Positions 45,145 through 53,755 of a stretch of 64,000 bases of DNA are shown one piece after another (position 1 is the first letter of the stretch; each line of letters begins with the position of its first letter). Both the position numbers and the translations under genes were made by a program. Origin of the DNA: an uncultured Oscillospiraceae bacterium (lineage in GTDB: Bacteria > Bacillota > Clostridia > Oscillospirales > Oscillospiraceae); NCBI GenBank assembly GCA_934636655.1, contig CAKUAS010000002.1:1-64000 (forward strand), in the 5' to 3' direction. The notes beneath the pieces were generated by a model. It did not search any database and was not told the DNA's origin. It saw only the letters and a list, made by a program, of their open reading frames with translations.

Positions 45145-46428
45145 ATGAAGCTTACACCCGAACAGCAGGCAATGCTAAACGGTGAGAAGGGGGAGACTAT
45201 GGCAAAGGTCGTTAAGACCCTTGTCATGTACGGCGATACGTTCGGCGCGGAACGCATGGTGCCGATCACGTCGAAATACGGACACACCGTTATCAGCTTC
45301 GGCCTGAAGGTCATGAAGCCGGTGTATGATCTGTATCAGGAGATCATTGATGCCGGACTTGCATCCGACCAGAAGTTCACCGCCGATCCCAAGCCGCTGG
45401 ATAAACATGTTCCCAGCAATCTGATAGAAGACCTCGTGTTCAAAAAATTCATGTACACCTATCAGGATAGCTATGAGCAGCAGCTCAGAGAGCTAGGCAT
45501 AACCAACGACGATGACTACACCTGCACCTGCTACCTCGATCAGGTCGGCAACAAGCCCCAAAAGGGAGAGGTGCTCTCCTGGGCGGAGTCGTCGGCGGTC
45601 GTGTACGCAAACTCCGTTCTCGGCGCGAGATGCAACCGCAACTCCGGCATGATAGAGCTCATGGGCTCGATAGCGGGCTTTGTTCCCGAGTTCGGACTTT
45701 TGCTCGATGAAAACCGCAAGGCGACATGGATCGTCGAGGTGAAATGCTCGAAAAAACCCGAAGCACAGCTTTTAGGCTCTGCCATCGGCATGAAGGTCAT
45801 GGAGGAGGTCCCATATGTCAAGGGCCTTGACAAGTGGCTGGGAACAACGCTCGACGAGGAAGCCTGCACATACCTCAAGGACTTCGGCGCGGCTACAGCC
45901 TCAAACGGTGCGGTCGGCCTTTATCACATCGAAAACCTCACTCCCGAGGCTGTCGAGCAGGGCGAGAGCATTATAGCCGAGGGCGCGCGGGTCTATGTCA
46001 TTGACGATGCGGAGCTTGAGCGCGTCAAGGCAAACTATCCGGTCATCTGGAAGAATCCCGACGCCGAGCCGCAGCTGTGCTTTGTCGGCTGCCCGCACAT
46101 GACGCTCAGACAGCTCATAGATTGGACGACTGCCGTTGGGGAGAAACTCAATAAAAACGGTCTTAAAAAGGTCACCGTGCCCACGGTGTTCACCGCTTCC
46201 ACGCCCGTTATCAAGGAGTTTGAGAAAACGCCGTATTACAAGCAGCTCAAGCGTCAGGGCATAATACTCAGCTACATCTGCCCGCTCATGTACATGAATA
46301 ATCCCCTGTGCAAGAAAAAAGCGGTCATAACCTCCTCGAATAAGCTGCGCACCTACACCAGCGCGCGCTATTACACCGAGGAAGAGATCCTGCACACCAT
46401 AACAACGAAGAGGGAGGGCAAAAAATGA
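45145..46428 (+). CDS. Aconitase X catalytic subunit
   Basis: A 427-residue AcnX (DUF521) large subunit. It begins MKLTPEQQAMLNGEKGE, and the family landmarks SVLGARCNRNSG, GCPHMTL and the cysteines near CTCYLDQVG fit an iron-sulfur dehydratase fold. Known relatives dehydrate cis-3-hydroxy-L-proline in bacteria or phosphomevalonate in archaea; the substrate here is not clear. The ATG at 45145 is used; an ATG at 45139 is equally possible. It overlaps the small-subunit gene by 4 bases. Confidence 0.88.
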   Translation: MKLTPEQQAMLNGEKGETMAKVVKTLVMYGDTFGAERMVPITSKYGHTVISFGLKVMKPVYDLYQEIIDAGLASDQKFTADPKPLDKHVPSNLIEDLVFKKFMYTYQDSYEQQLRELGITNDDDYTCTCYLDQVGNKPQKGEVLSWAESSAVVYANSVLGARCNRNSGMIELMGSIAGFVPEFGLLLDENRKATWIVEVKCSKKPEAQLLGSAIGMKVMEEVPYVKGLDKWLGTTLDEEACTYLKDFGAATASNGAVGLYHIENLTPEAVEQGESIIAEGARVYVIDDAELERVKANYPVIWKNPDAEPQLCFVGCPHMTLRQLIDWTTAVGEKLNKNGLKKVTVPTVFTASTPVIKEFEKTPYYKQLKRQGIILSYICPLMYMNNPLCKKKAVITSSNKLRTYTSARYYTEEEILHTITTKREGKK

Positions 46429-46865
46429 AGACTTTCAAAGGAAGAGTAGTCGTTCCCGGCACCTGCACGGCCGAGGCGCTCGTGTCCCACGGCGGCTTCA
46501 ATACGCTCGCCTCTTATCAGATGGGCATGATGTTCGGCGATAAGCAGATGAAGTGCGGCGATCAGAATAACGCCGAGATATACAAAAAGCCCATGATAGG
46601 CAAGGCTATGTGTCTGCCCATGACCATAGGCTCAACGACCGGCGGCATGGTGCTGTTTACGGTCTGTGCACTCGGCAAGCAGGCCGCGTGCATGCTGTTT
46701 TCAAAGCCCATAGATCCGCTGGCAGCCTCGGGCGCTATCCTCGGCGACGTGTGGACGGATGCAAAGATGCCCGTTGTCGACAGCTTGGGCGATGAGTTCC
46801 TCGAATACGTAAAAACCGGCGCGAAGGTCACCGTAAAAGACGACGGTGTCGTTGAGGTCGAGTAG
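46425..46865 (+). CDS. Aconitase X swivel (small) subunit
   Basis: A 146-residue AcnX swivel-domain subunit (DUF126). FKGRVVVPGTCTAEALVSHG, then GKAMCLPMTIGSTTGGMVLF and PIDPLAASGAILGDVW are typical. It completes the active site of the catalytic subunit. The ATGA overlap shows coupling. The operon's terminator has been split by the mobile region that follows. Confidence 0.9.
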   Translation: MKTFKGRVVVPGTCTAEALVSHGGFNTLASYQMGMMFGDKQMKCGDQNNAEIYKKPMIGKAMCLPMTIGSTTGGMVLFTVCALGKQAACMLFSKPIDPLAASGAILGDVWTDAKMPVVDSLGDEFLEYVKTGAKVTVKDDGVVEVE

Positions 46866-46875
46866 AATTACAACA

Positions 46876-46916
46876 AAAAAGCTCCCCGAGAAGGCAGCTC
46901 GTAATAAGACAGGTTT
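46876..46916. other. Left junction of the outer element (attL-like)
   Basis: The half terminator AAAAAAGCTCCCCGAG ends at 46890. CCCGAG (46885-46890) recurs at 62191-62196. The element arm ACAGGTTT (46909-46916) is inverted relative to AAACCTGT at the right end. Confidence 0.65.
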
Positions 46917-46948
46917 ATAGCATTTAGTAAGAACAGCGTGGCGTGAAG

Positions 46949-48202
46949 TCACGCTGTTCTGCTTTTTACTGCGTGATTGACCATTTCTGTAGTAATGCTT
47001 TCGGGCAGGAATCCGATACAGGCGAGGCTGATCCGTACATCCTGCACCCTATGTCCGCTGCTTTTGTCGGGAGCACAAACATATACCTTATTCACAAGAT
47101 CATGCAGGACTGCCGGTGTCAGTTCCGTCAGTTCTGGGTATTTCTTTGCTCTGCGGATGAACTGCTCGATGCTGTCCGCTTCTTCTTCCTGCTTGGTAAT
47201 CTTTTGTTCCCAAAGCTGCACCTTTTCCGTCAGTTCTGCTTGCTCCTTCTCGTAATCAGCAGACAACTTTTGAAAGCGGCTGTCATTGATCTTGCCCGAA
47301 ATATTGTCCTCATAAATCCGCTTGAACAGTCGGTCAAGTTCCTCGATCCTGCGCTGTGCCTGTGTGAGCTGTCTGCGTTTTGCAGCCAGCTCTTTTTTGA
47401 ATTCTTCTTTACGCTTGGCGCCGAGTTTTTCACGGAACAAGTCCTCGCAATCGGATATGTACCAAAGAAGGATTTGCAGGAATTTCAGTACACCCTTTTC
47501 CAATACCATTGCACGGATAAAGTGTGTTCCACACACATCTTTGCCTTTCTTCCGAGAGGTAGAACAAACAAAGTGATCTTGCCGCTCCTCAAAGTTTTGC
47601 GTGGTGCAGTAGTACAGCTTTTCTCCGCAATCGGCACAGTAGGCAACACCGGAAAATAAATTGCTCTTGCCCGTCTTAGCCGGTCTGCGCTTGTTTCGGC
47701 GAAGCTCCTGCACCCGATCAAAGGTTTCCTCATCCACAATGGCTTCGTGCGTGTTGCGGAAGATCTTCCATTGATCCGGCGGATTCTCGATGGTCTTTTT
47801 GATCTTGTAAGACTGTCGGTGCGTTTTGAAGTTTACGGTATGTCCGCAATACTCCATCCGTTCCAGAATGCCCGATACTGTGCTGTCGTTCCATCCATAG
47901 GGATTGTCGGGTAAAGCACAGCGCACTTTCCGTTTCTGCTTGTCCTGATAGACAGTAGGTGTCAGCACTTGTTCCTCTTTGAGTATACGGGCGATTTGTG
48001 TCGGACCATTACCATCCATGCATAAAGCAAAGATGCGTTTGACAACTTGTGCGGCTTCATCATCGACAATCCACTGCTCGGAGTTTTCTGCGTCTTTCAC
48101 ATAGCCGTAGGGCGGTATGGTGGTCAGATGCTCACCGGACTCGCCTTTCAGCTTTAAGGATGCCCGTACCTTTTTGCTGCCGTCCTTAACATAGAACTCG
48201 TT
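46949..48202 (-). pseudogene. Outer recombinase gene, C-terminal part (split by insertion)
   Basis: This carries the recombinase domain, zinc ribbon (CADCGEKLYYC) and coiled coil of a large serine recombinase, starting NEFYVKDGSKKVR. The catalytic N-terminal domain is missing here and lies at 58897-59297 on the same strand. Removing the inner element joins DNEFAPFLNII to NEFYVKDGSKKVR in frame. The open frame continues upstream to 48235 through inner-element sequence. It is probably not functional now. Confidence 0.88.
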
Positions 48203-48265
48203 TGTTATATATTGCGTTTCAACGGTGTTCATCAACGGTGAAAAAACAGCATACTGACACAGGTT

Positions 48266-48297
48266 TTAGAGCGGTTTTAGCCGCTCTTTTTTCTTTT
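48266..48297 (+). terminator. Terminator near the left end of the inner element
   Basis: AGAGCGGTTTT and a following AGCCGCTCT form a stem (AGAGCGG/CCGCTCT) with a T-rich tail. It could insulate the element from outside transcription. Confidence 0.7.
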
Positions 48298-48451
48298 GTG
48301 CAAGTTGCTGTTTTCGAGCCAAATTTTTTCTAAGAAATATTTGGTTGTGGTTTGTTTGGAATGTAGAAGTTGCAGAAAACGCGCAAAATCCGCTTTATTT
48401 TCGATGTTTTGGACTGTAAAATAATATTACGCAGTACAGGAGGGAGTGAGT

Positions 48452-48922
48452 ATGCGAGAGAAAGTCAGCACAGCATATTTTCTTGATGACCCTCGAAAAT
48501 TCAGCAGCATGGAAGAAGCAGAAAAGGAGCTGAACAGGCTTCGTGCCGTCTGCGTCAGGCTGAAAAAGAAACAGGGTGAGGACATCGCTTTTATGCTCGG
48601 TCTTTCTGTCACGGACTCACAGTACATGGGCAAAATGGGTTATCAGAAGTCCATGCGCTACGGCGGCAAGAAGGTCTTTATCTGCTCTGAAAGGCGCATA
48701 CACAACGGCGAGCGGGTAGAGCCTTGCACAGACAAGCCACCGCATATTCACATCATGGTACAGGGGTACGGCGCAAGCACCGCCGCAGAGCGCATCATAC
48801 AGAGCGTGCGGAAAGGCAATCCAGACTGCAAATGCCACAAGCAGCACTTGAAAACGGCAGAGCAGACAGCGCAGGCAGCGGCATATATAGAGGGGCAAAG
48901 CTCTGTTTTGCGGCGGGTTTGA
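48452..48922 (+). CDS. Small protein with a possible HUH motif
   Basis: A 156-residue protein, first gene of the left operon. The ATG at 48452 follows AGGAGGGAGTG. It contains KPPHIHIMVQGYG (H98, H100), a histidine-hydrophobe-histidine arrangement like HUH rolling-circle nucleases, and a C-terminal Tyr (Y145) in AAAYIEGQSSVLRR that could be the nucleophile. A Cys/His cluster (CKCHKQH) lies between. This assignment rests on a short motif and could be coincidental. If right, it would nick DNA to start replication or transfer of the element. Confidence 0.5.
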   Translation: MREKVSTAYFLDDPRKFSSMEEAEKELNRLRAVCVRLKKKQGEDIAFMLGLSVTDSQYMGKMGYQKSMRYGGKKVFICSERRIHNGERVEPCTDKPPHIHIMVQGYGASTAAERIIQSVRKGNPDCKCHKQHLKTAEQTAQAAAYIEGQSSVLRRV

Positions 48923-49162
48923 AAAGTGCTTTTGTACGTTTTCATGATGCCTTTGATAATCGCAAAGCATTGATACACAAGGGCTTGCGGGTGGTCAAGG
49001 GGCGCTTTTCATTTGTTATGTAATATATATAGGCTTATAAGCGTTCTATACGCACTATACAGCTACACGGCTAAACCATCGAGCCAATATACAGCGATAC
49101 GCCTTATACAACAGCTTGCAAAGCTGATGATATAGCAAACTAAAGAAAGGGGATTTTTTACA
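48923..49162. other. Non-coding stretch rich in short palindromes
   Basis: No gene is visible. It contains TATAGGCTTATAAGCG, CAGCTTGCAAAGCTG and repeated TATACAGC-like units. By position after the HUH-like gene it could include a replication or transfer origin, but no nick site is recognisable. Confidence 0.3.
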
Positions 49163-49348
49163 ATGTCTCGACCGCCTATTCCAACGGAATTGAAAAAGAA
49201 GCACAGACGGGAGTATATGCGTAACTATCGCAAGCAGAAATTACAGCAGTCATTTGGTACAGCTTTTCAGTGTACCCCCTCACCCCTCACGGCAGAGGGT
49301 ACGCACAACAACACAGCGGACAAGATGAAAGGAGAAAAACAGGTATGA
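49163..49348 (+). CDS. Small basic protein
   Basis: A 61-residue, strongly basic protein (KKKHRREYMRNYRKQKLQQ) with a good AAAGGGGAT site upstream. Such small basic proteins are common in phages and plasmids, and this one may bind DNA. Its stop overlaps the next start by 4 bases (ATGA). No function assigned. Confidence 0.6.
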   Translation: MSRPPIPTELKKKHRREYMRNYRKQKLQQSFGTAFQCTPSPLTAEGTHNNTADKMKGEKQV

Positions 49349-50088
49349 ACACAAACAACGGATTGCCGTCTGGATGGACGGTCATGCAGCAGCCCAAATG
49401 GAAGCCTTATGCGCTGCAAAGTCTGATTGACACCAACCCCTACCCCACCGCCCTTGCCAAGCTGCAAAAGCAGAAAGAGGACTGCGGCTATACAGACAAG
49501 TGGTATCAAGACGAATTGCGGAAGATGAACAAGGAGTGGCGGAACAAGGTGCAGAGCGCCATTGAGGAAAATAGCCGCTACATTGACGAGCAGTGGGCAG
49601 AAATCGCAAAGGTAAGAGCCACCAACTTTGAGCACCGCTATACAGAGCGTGACTATGCCGATTTGCAGTTTATGCAGAACCTTATCAAGACACGCATTGC
49701 AGCCGAGGGGCAGAACAACGGCGTACTGATTGGGCGCATTGTAGACGATTACATCAATACGCAGGTCGGCGCAAGGGCAATCATGTTTTTGTCCGGTGAC
49801 AGCGAGGTAGGCAAGCTGCTGCAAGACTACTATCCGAGAGCGGCGCAGAATGCGAAGTCGGCGGCAGAGTTGCAGTTTGAAAAGGATAAGGCGGCAGAAC
49901 TGGATAGACTGGAAAGCGCACTTATTCCATTCTTACAGGCAAATATCATTGGCGGCGGAATGCTGAAAGCGGCAGAGGAAAGAGTGACCGCAGATATTGT
50001 AAAACAGGGTGACGAACTCTATTTTAGTGACGAGGCAGACGAGGACGAAAAGGGAAAGGAGAAAGGCTATGTTTACAGACCGCTTTGA
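49345..50088 (+). CDS. Helical protein of unknown function in the inner element
   Basis: A 247-residue, mostly alpha-helical, soluble protein with an acidic C-terminus (DEADEDEKGKEK). No known family is recognised. The ATG at 49345 has GGAGAAAAACAGGT upstream and couples it to the previous gene; its 3' end overlaps the next gene by 20 bases. Confidence 0.62.
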   Translation: MNTNNGLPSGWTVMQQPKWKPYALQSLIDTNPYPTALAKLQKQKEDCGYTDKWYQDELRKMNKEWRNKVQSAIEENSRYIDEQWAEIAKVRATNFEHRYTERDYADLQFMQNLIKTRIAAEGQNNGVLIGRIVDDYINTQVGARAIMFLSGDSEVGKLLQDYYPRAAQNAKSAAELQFEKDKAAELDRLESALIPFLQANIIGGGMLKAAEERVTADIVKQGDELYFSDEADEDEKGKEKGYVYRPL

Positions 50089-50419
50089 AATTCAGAAAAA
50101 GGATTACAGTTACAGCGCACAGGTCAATTTCGCAGAGTGCAGAGAGAAAGTAAAGATTGACCCAAATGCAACCGTATGTGTAGACTTTATGAAAGAGGAA
50201 CAGGAGAAAAAGGCGGTAAAAACCGCTGAAAGTCCGCATACAGTCGCACAAAGTACACAGCAGGACAGCGCAAAACCCACGCTCTCGCCGCGAGAAACAA
50301 GCGAGATCGCGTTAGAAGCTGACGATACCGTTACTATGCCAGACAGCACAGAAAACAGCGAGACACGCCACGAGAGCAAGGAAAGAGTATCTAACTTTGC
50401 AAATGCGAGGGTATTTTAG
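50069..50419 (+). CDS. Unknown protein with a disordered tail
   Basis: A 116-residue protein. The first 50 residues contain several aromatic beta-type stretches (KKDYSYSAQVNF); the rest is rich in Ser, Thr, Glu and likely disordered. The ATG at 50069 follows GGAAAGGAGAAAGGC inside the previous gene. No family recognised. Confidence 0.58.
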   Translation: MFTDRFEIQKKDYSYSAQVNFAECREKVKIDPNATVCVDFMKEEQEKKAVKTAESPHTVAQSTQQDSAKPTLSPRETSEIALEADDTVTMPDSTENSETRHESKERVSNFANARVF

Positions 50420-50505
50420 GCAATAAGAGAGGGCGCGGAAAGGGTACGATATGGGCGAGAACAGCGAAATCAAGCAAATAAATATTTTTAGGGGGTATTT
50501 CTTCT

Positions 50506-50907
50506 ATGGACGATAGGACGAATATGGCGCTTGAGCGGATAGCTGGACTAACAGTCAAGCAGTCCGCTTTTCTCATGGAATACGCCAAGACAGAAAACCT
50601 TTCACAGGCTTGCAGAGTGGCGGGTATCAACCGCTCGACAGGCTATAAGTATCTCGAAAACGAGGACTTTCAAGCAGCATTGGAGCAGACAAAGAATAAA
50701 ATCGTCAATGCAGCGTGGACGAAGCTATCCAGCCAGCTTGAAAAAGCGGTCGATAAGGTCGTTGCAGTATTGGACGACCCAAAGGCAAGCGTAAACGCAA
50801 GGCTGAGAGCAACGGAGCTGATTTTCAATTATGCGTCACGCTATGCGGACAGCAGAGATATTCTCTCTCGCATGGAGCGATTGGAGGACAGCTTGAATGC
50901 AGAATAA
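50506..50907 (+). CDS. Phage terminase-small-subunit-like HTH protein
   Basis: A 133-residue protein. The N-terminal half, LTVKQSAFLMEYAKTENLSQ followed by ACRVAGINRSTGYKYLEN, is the DNA-binding region of small terminase-type or phBC6A51-type proteins. A helical C-terminus could oligomerise. In phage satellites a small terminase redirects packaging; no large terminase or capsid gene is present here. A plain transcription factor is the alternative. Confidence 0.6.
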   Translation: MDDRTNMALERIAGLTVKQSAFLMEYAKTENLSQACRVAGINRSTGYKYLENEDFQAALEQTKNKIVNAAWTKLSSQLEKAVDKVVAVLDDPKASVNARLRATELIFNYASRYADSRDILSRMERLEDSLNAE

Positions 50908-51064
50908 GGTGTTGCAGAACAGGTTGAAGCGGCTCGAGCGGCGGGCGAACAAGGACAAGACGCACTTTGTCTTTTTCGGACAGCCGAAGCGGTCAGAGTT
51001 GGCGAAGCTGCCGCCGAATGCAAAGGTGATTATCTTTGTAGACGAAGATAAAATTCCAAACTGA
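50897..51064 (+). CDS. Short protein ending in a VIIFVDED motif
   Basis: A 55-residue protein overlapping the previous gene by 11 bases. It has a basic N-terminus (NRLKRLERRANKDK) and ends KVIIFVDEDKIPN. The hydrophobic-Phe-acidic ending resembles the ends of the three minus-strand frames that follow. Function unknown. Confidence 0.55.
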   Translation: MQNKVLQNRLKRLERRANKDKTHFVFFGQPKRSELAKLPPNAKVIIFVDEDKIPN

Positions 51065-51069
51065 ACAGT

Positions 51070-51112
51070 AAAGACGGCTATACAGCGAATGGTGCTGCAT
51101 AGCCGCCTTTTT
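51070..51112 (+). terminator. Terminator of the left operon of the inner element
   Basis: CGGCTAT and CAGC pair with GCTG and ATAGCCG, followed by TTTTT. Confidence 0.75.
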
Positions 51113-51119
51113 ATGGCTG

Positions 51120-51197
51120 TTATAGCATTGTGAGTTCGTCAGAGATATTTTCAAAAATAACCAACACACCGTCATACTGCTCTGCCAGTTCGCACAG
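51120..51197 (-). pseudogene. Fragment with a DGVLVIFE motif
   Basis: A frame of 25 codons, LCELAEQYDGVLVIFENISD and ELTML, ends in a stop and is preceded by an in-frame stop without a start codon. It matches the C-terminus of the gene at 51709-51912 and looks like the remnant of a deleted paralog. Confidence 0.5.
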
Positions 51198-51219
51198 CTA
51201 AAATGTATCTGCTGATAAA

Positions 51220-51705
51220 TTACGCCTCTGCCAAATATGCTTTATTCAAATAATCCAGTTCGCTCTCGTTTAGCGGCTCAAAGATGACCATAAAACCGTC
51301 ATCTCTGTCATCAGGACTTGCCGTGTAATTCATAGTTTCAACTGTGGGGATATATCCGTCACAGAGTTTTAACCTTGGGTAACGGCGAATGACCTGCTCT
51401 GGGGTTGCGTTTGTTGAGTTTATATCACGCTGCAAAATTATGACACCTTGATACGCTCCCTTTGCTTTCAGTCTAAGCAGTTCATCTGCTTTTTGGGGTG
51501 TGTCAAAGCAGATTTTGATGTTTGGGCGAACTTCAATCAACCTAAGGAAAAACTTCATCGACTGATTTGTGATTACCCTGCGCTCGGCAGCATCGACTAC
51601 TTCACCTATCATGTATTCTAAGTCCCTTATGTCGTAGTCCCTTTTTATCGTTTCAAAAAGACTATCCAAATATCGGACCCCATCATCTCGTGTCAAAAGT
51701 TCCAT
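51220..51705 (-). CDS. Unknown protein with a C-terminal DGFMVIFE motif
   Basis: A 161-residue soluble protein. I recognise no known domain; the end reads DDGFMVIFEPLNESELDYLN, like the shorter neighbours. Internal similarity occurs in the same protein (CDGYIPTVE). GGAGAGATGAACA precedes the ATG. It lies 3 bases after the gene upstream on this strand, so the two are co-transcribed. Confidence 0.62.
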   Translation of the reverse strand: MELLTRDDGVRYLDSLFETIKRDYDIRDLEYMIGEVVDAAERRVITNQSMKFFLRLIEVRPNIKICFDTPQKADELLRLKAKGAYQGVIILQRDINSTNATPEQVIRRYPRLKLCDGYIPTVETMNYTASPDDRDDGFMVIFEPLNESELDYLNKAYLAEA

Positions 51706-51708
51706 TGT

Positions 51709-51912
51709 TCATCTCTCCTTTTGCTTGTCAAAAATAATCAGCACACCATCACAGAGCGGATAGTGCTTTGCTTGCCATAGCTGCAAGCGTGAGGGCATAC
51801 CCATGAACACATCCACAAAGGGGTATTGCTCAATAAGACGCATAACGCTTGCTATCTGCGCTTCTCTGCCCTGCTCTCGCTTTTCTCGCAGTCTGCGCCA
51901 AGTCAGTACCAT
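51709..51912 (-). CDS. Short protein with a C-terminal DGVLIIFD motif
   Basis: A 67-residue protein with a basic N-terminal helix (TWRRLREKREQG) and the ending YPLCDGVLIIFDKQKER. The same ending occurs in three nearby frames. It follows the SLH gene on the same strand by 17 bases. Function unknown. Confidence 0.55.
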   Translation of the reverse strand: MVLTWRRLREKREQGREAQIASVMRLIEQYPFVDVFMGMPSRLQLWQAKHYPLCDGVLIIFDKQKER

Positions 51913-51929
51913 GTATGCCGCACCGCCTT

Positions 51930-53435
51930 TCAGACCGCACGATACAGTGTAAGAACGCCGTTGACAAGCTGCATAAAGTCACCACGGCTGATTATGGCGT
52001 TTGGCGCAAAGTCCGCGCTGTCCTCAATCCAGCCAAGCGCAACGGCGGTCTGCACCGCTTCAACCGCCCAGCCGTCATACTGGATATGTTGCAGCGCACA
52101 GGCTTTCGGCTCTGTAAAGCGGCTCAATACGGTAAGTATCTGCGCCCATGTCAGCTTGTCATTCGGATAAAAGCAGCCGTTGCCAACACCCGCCACAATG
52201 CCAGCCTTTGCAATAGTGGAAACATAGCGGCTGCACCACATATCAGCGGGTACATCGGTAAAGGCGGCTTCTGCGGCTTCATATTCAGCAATACTCTTTT
52301 CATCTAACAGGCGGTAAAGGATAGTTGCCATTTGCGCTCTCGTCAAGCTGTCCTCTAAATGCAGCAGACCGTCACCATAGCCTTGCAGCACCACGGAACG
52401 AGAGGTATCAAGAACAGCGTTGCCGCAGACAAGAGTGGGCGCAGGGGCAGTCGGCTTCGGCTTGCTGACAGCGGGGCGAGAGGGACGAGAGGGGCGGGAC
52501 ACAGGCGGCGTATCATCATCGTCATTGTCGCTGTCATCTGGTGTCGGCGTGGGTGCCGGTGTTGGCTCTGGCTCTGGCGTAGGCTCTGGAGCGGGTTTGA
52601 AGCGGTCGGCGGCTTCCTGTTCGGTCAAGAATAGCAGCGTTGCGGTATCTGTGTATTCAGACAGCGGCAAGGAAAGCTGTTCGCCTGTTGCGGCATTGTA
52701 GAGAAGCCTATCGCCGCTGCTCTCTGCAAGATTCAGTTGCCCACGGCTTGTTATATCGCTATTGCCGTTGCCGTGGATCTCGCTCGCTCTCACGGTGAGA
52801 GTGCCGCTATTCACAATGCCGCCTGTGTTGCCGTACACCTTTGACTGCTCCAAGGTGAGGTTGCCGTTGTTTGCAATGGCGCTCTCGCCGTCTGGCAGCG
52901 TGAAGTCGGTTATGGTGCAGTTGCGGACGGTAACAGCGGCGGCGGGTACGGGGACAGACAGGGCAAGACAGCCGTTTGTCTGAAAGGTGCAGTCGGTTAT
53001 CTCTGCATTCCCACACGCCACAATGAACATGACAAAGTGTTCGCTGCTGCCAGAGAACGAACACCGCTCAATGACTGCGTTTTCAGTATCTATGGCAACC
53101 GTGACGGTATTGACAAAATCAGCGGTCATATCCTCTATCGTCAAGCCAGACAAGCCGCCTTGATTGCCAAGAACGAACATATCGTCAGTAAAGCCATTGG
53201 AGCGGACAATTTTAACCGCCTTGTCGCTGCTGACAGTTTCATCTGAAATCTCAATACAGTCCGCTATGGCGATGCTGTCACCGTCGGCGGCAGCGGCAAG
53301 CGCAGCTTTCAGCTCGTTTAAGGTATAGACGGTACAGGTTGACGGTTGGCTTTCCTCGACCTCTGCCGCAAAGGTTGTCACAGGCAGACACAGCAGCATA
53401 GCCACGGTTAGAAAAACGCTCAAAACTCTTTTCAC
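51930..53435 (-). CDS. Secreted SLH protein with a beta-helix-like domain
   Basis: A 501-residue exported protein. The signal peptide spans 1-23 (cleavage near TFAAE). Residues 30-260 contain repeated short strands with N/G turns typical of right-handed beta-helices. A Pro/Thr/Glu linker (about 278-335) follows, then two to three SLH domains (345-501) for cell-wall attachment. It is cargo of the inner element and could alter surface properties of the host. It overlaps the upstream XRE gene by 4 bases. Confidence 0.87.
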   Translation of the reverse strand: MKRVLSVFLTVAMLLCLPVTTFAAEVEESQPSTCTVYTLNELKAALAAAADGDSIAIADCIEISDETVSSDKAVKIVRSNGFTDDMFVLGNQGGLSGLTIEDMTADFVNTVTVAIDTENAVIERCSFSGSSEHFVMFIVACGNAEITDCTFQTNGCLALSVPVPAAAVTVRNCTITDFTLPDGESAIANNGNLTLEQSKVYGNTGGIVNSGTLTVRASEIHGNGNSDITSRGQLNLAESSGDRLLYNAATGEQLSLPLSEYTDTATLLFLTEQEAADRFKPAPEPTPEPEPTPAPTPTPDDSDNDDDDTPPVSRPSRPSRPAVSKPKPTAPAPTLVCGNAVLDTSRSVVLQGYGDGLLHLEDSLTRAQMATILYRLLDEKSIAEYEAAEAAFTDVPADMWCSRYVSTIAKAGIVAGVGNGCFYPNDKLTWAQILTVLSRFTEPKACALQHIQYDGWAVEAVQTAVALGWIEDSADFAPNAIISRGDFMQLVNGVLTLYRAV

Positions 53436-53743
53436 AAATAATCCTCCATTCGTTTGTTCTTTGCTGTCATAGATGCCACAAGGTCACAAATCAGCGTGGC
53501 TTCTGCGGCGGTCAGTCCAGAAAGGTCAACCGAACGCTGGTCTTCTCTGCCGAGCAGATAATCGGTGCTGACACGGTAAAGGTCAGCCAAACGGATAAGA
53601 GCCGCATAGGACGGTTGCCGCATATCCAGTTCCCATGACGATACAGCAGACTTTGTGACACCTACCAACAGCGCAACTTGCTCTTGCTTTAGGTGTTTCT
53701 CCTGCCGTAGCTGCTTCAGTCTTGCAGACAGGTTATATATCAT
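53432..53743 (-). CDS. XRE-type regulator coupled to the SLH gene
   Basis: A 103-residue protein. A Cro/C1-type HTH at about 5-62 reads LKQEQVALLVGVTKSAVSSW, followed by a short helical tail. GAGGTGAAACGA precedes the ATG at 53743; a GTG at 53752 is possible. It overlaps the SLH gene by 4 bases and probably controls its expression. Confidence 0.85.
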   Translation of the reverse strand: MIYNLSARLKQLRQEKHLKQEQVALLVGVTKSAVSSWELDMRQPSYAALIRLADLYRVSTDYLLGREDQRSVDLSGLTAAEATLICDLVASMTAKNKRMEDYL

Positions 53744-53755
53744 TCGTTTCACCTC

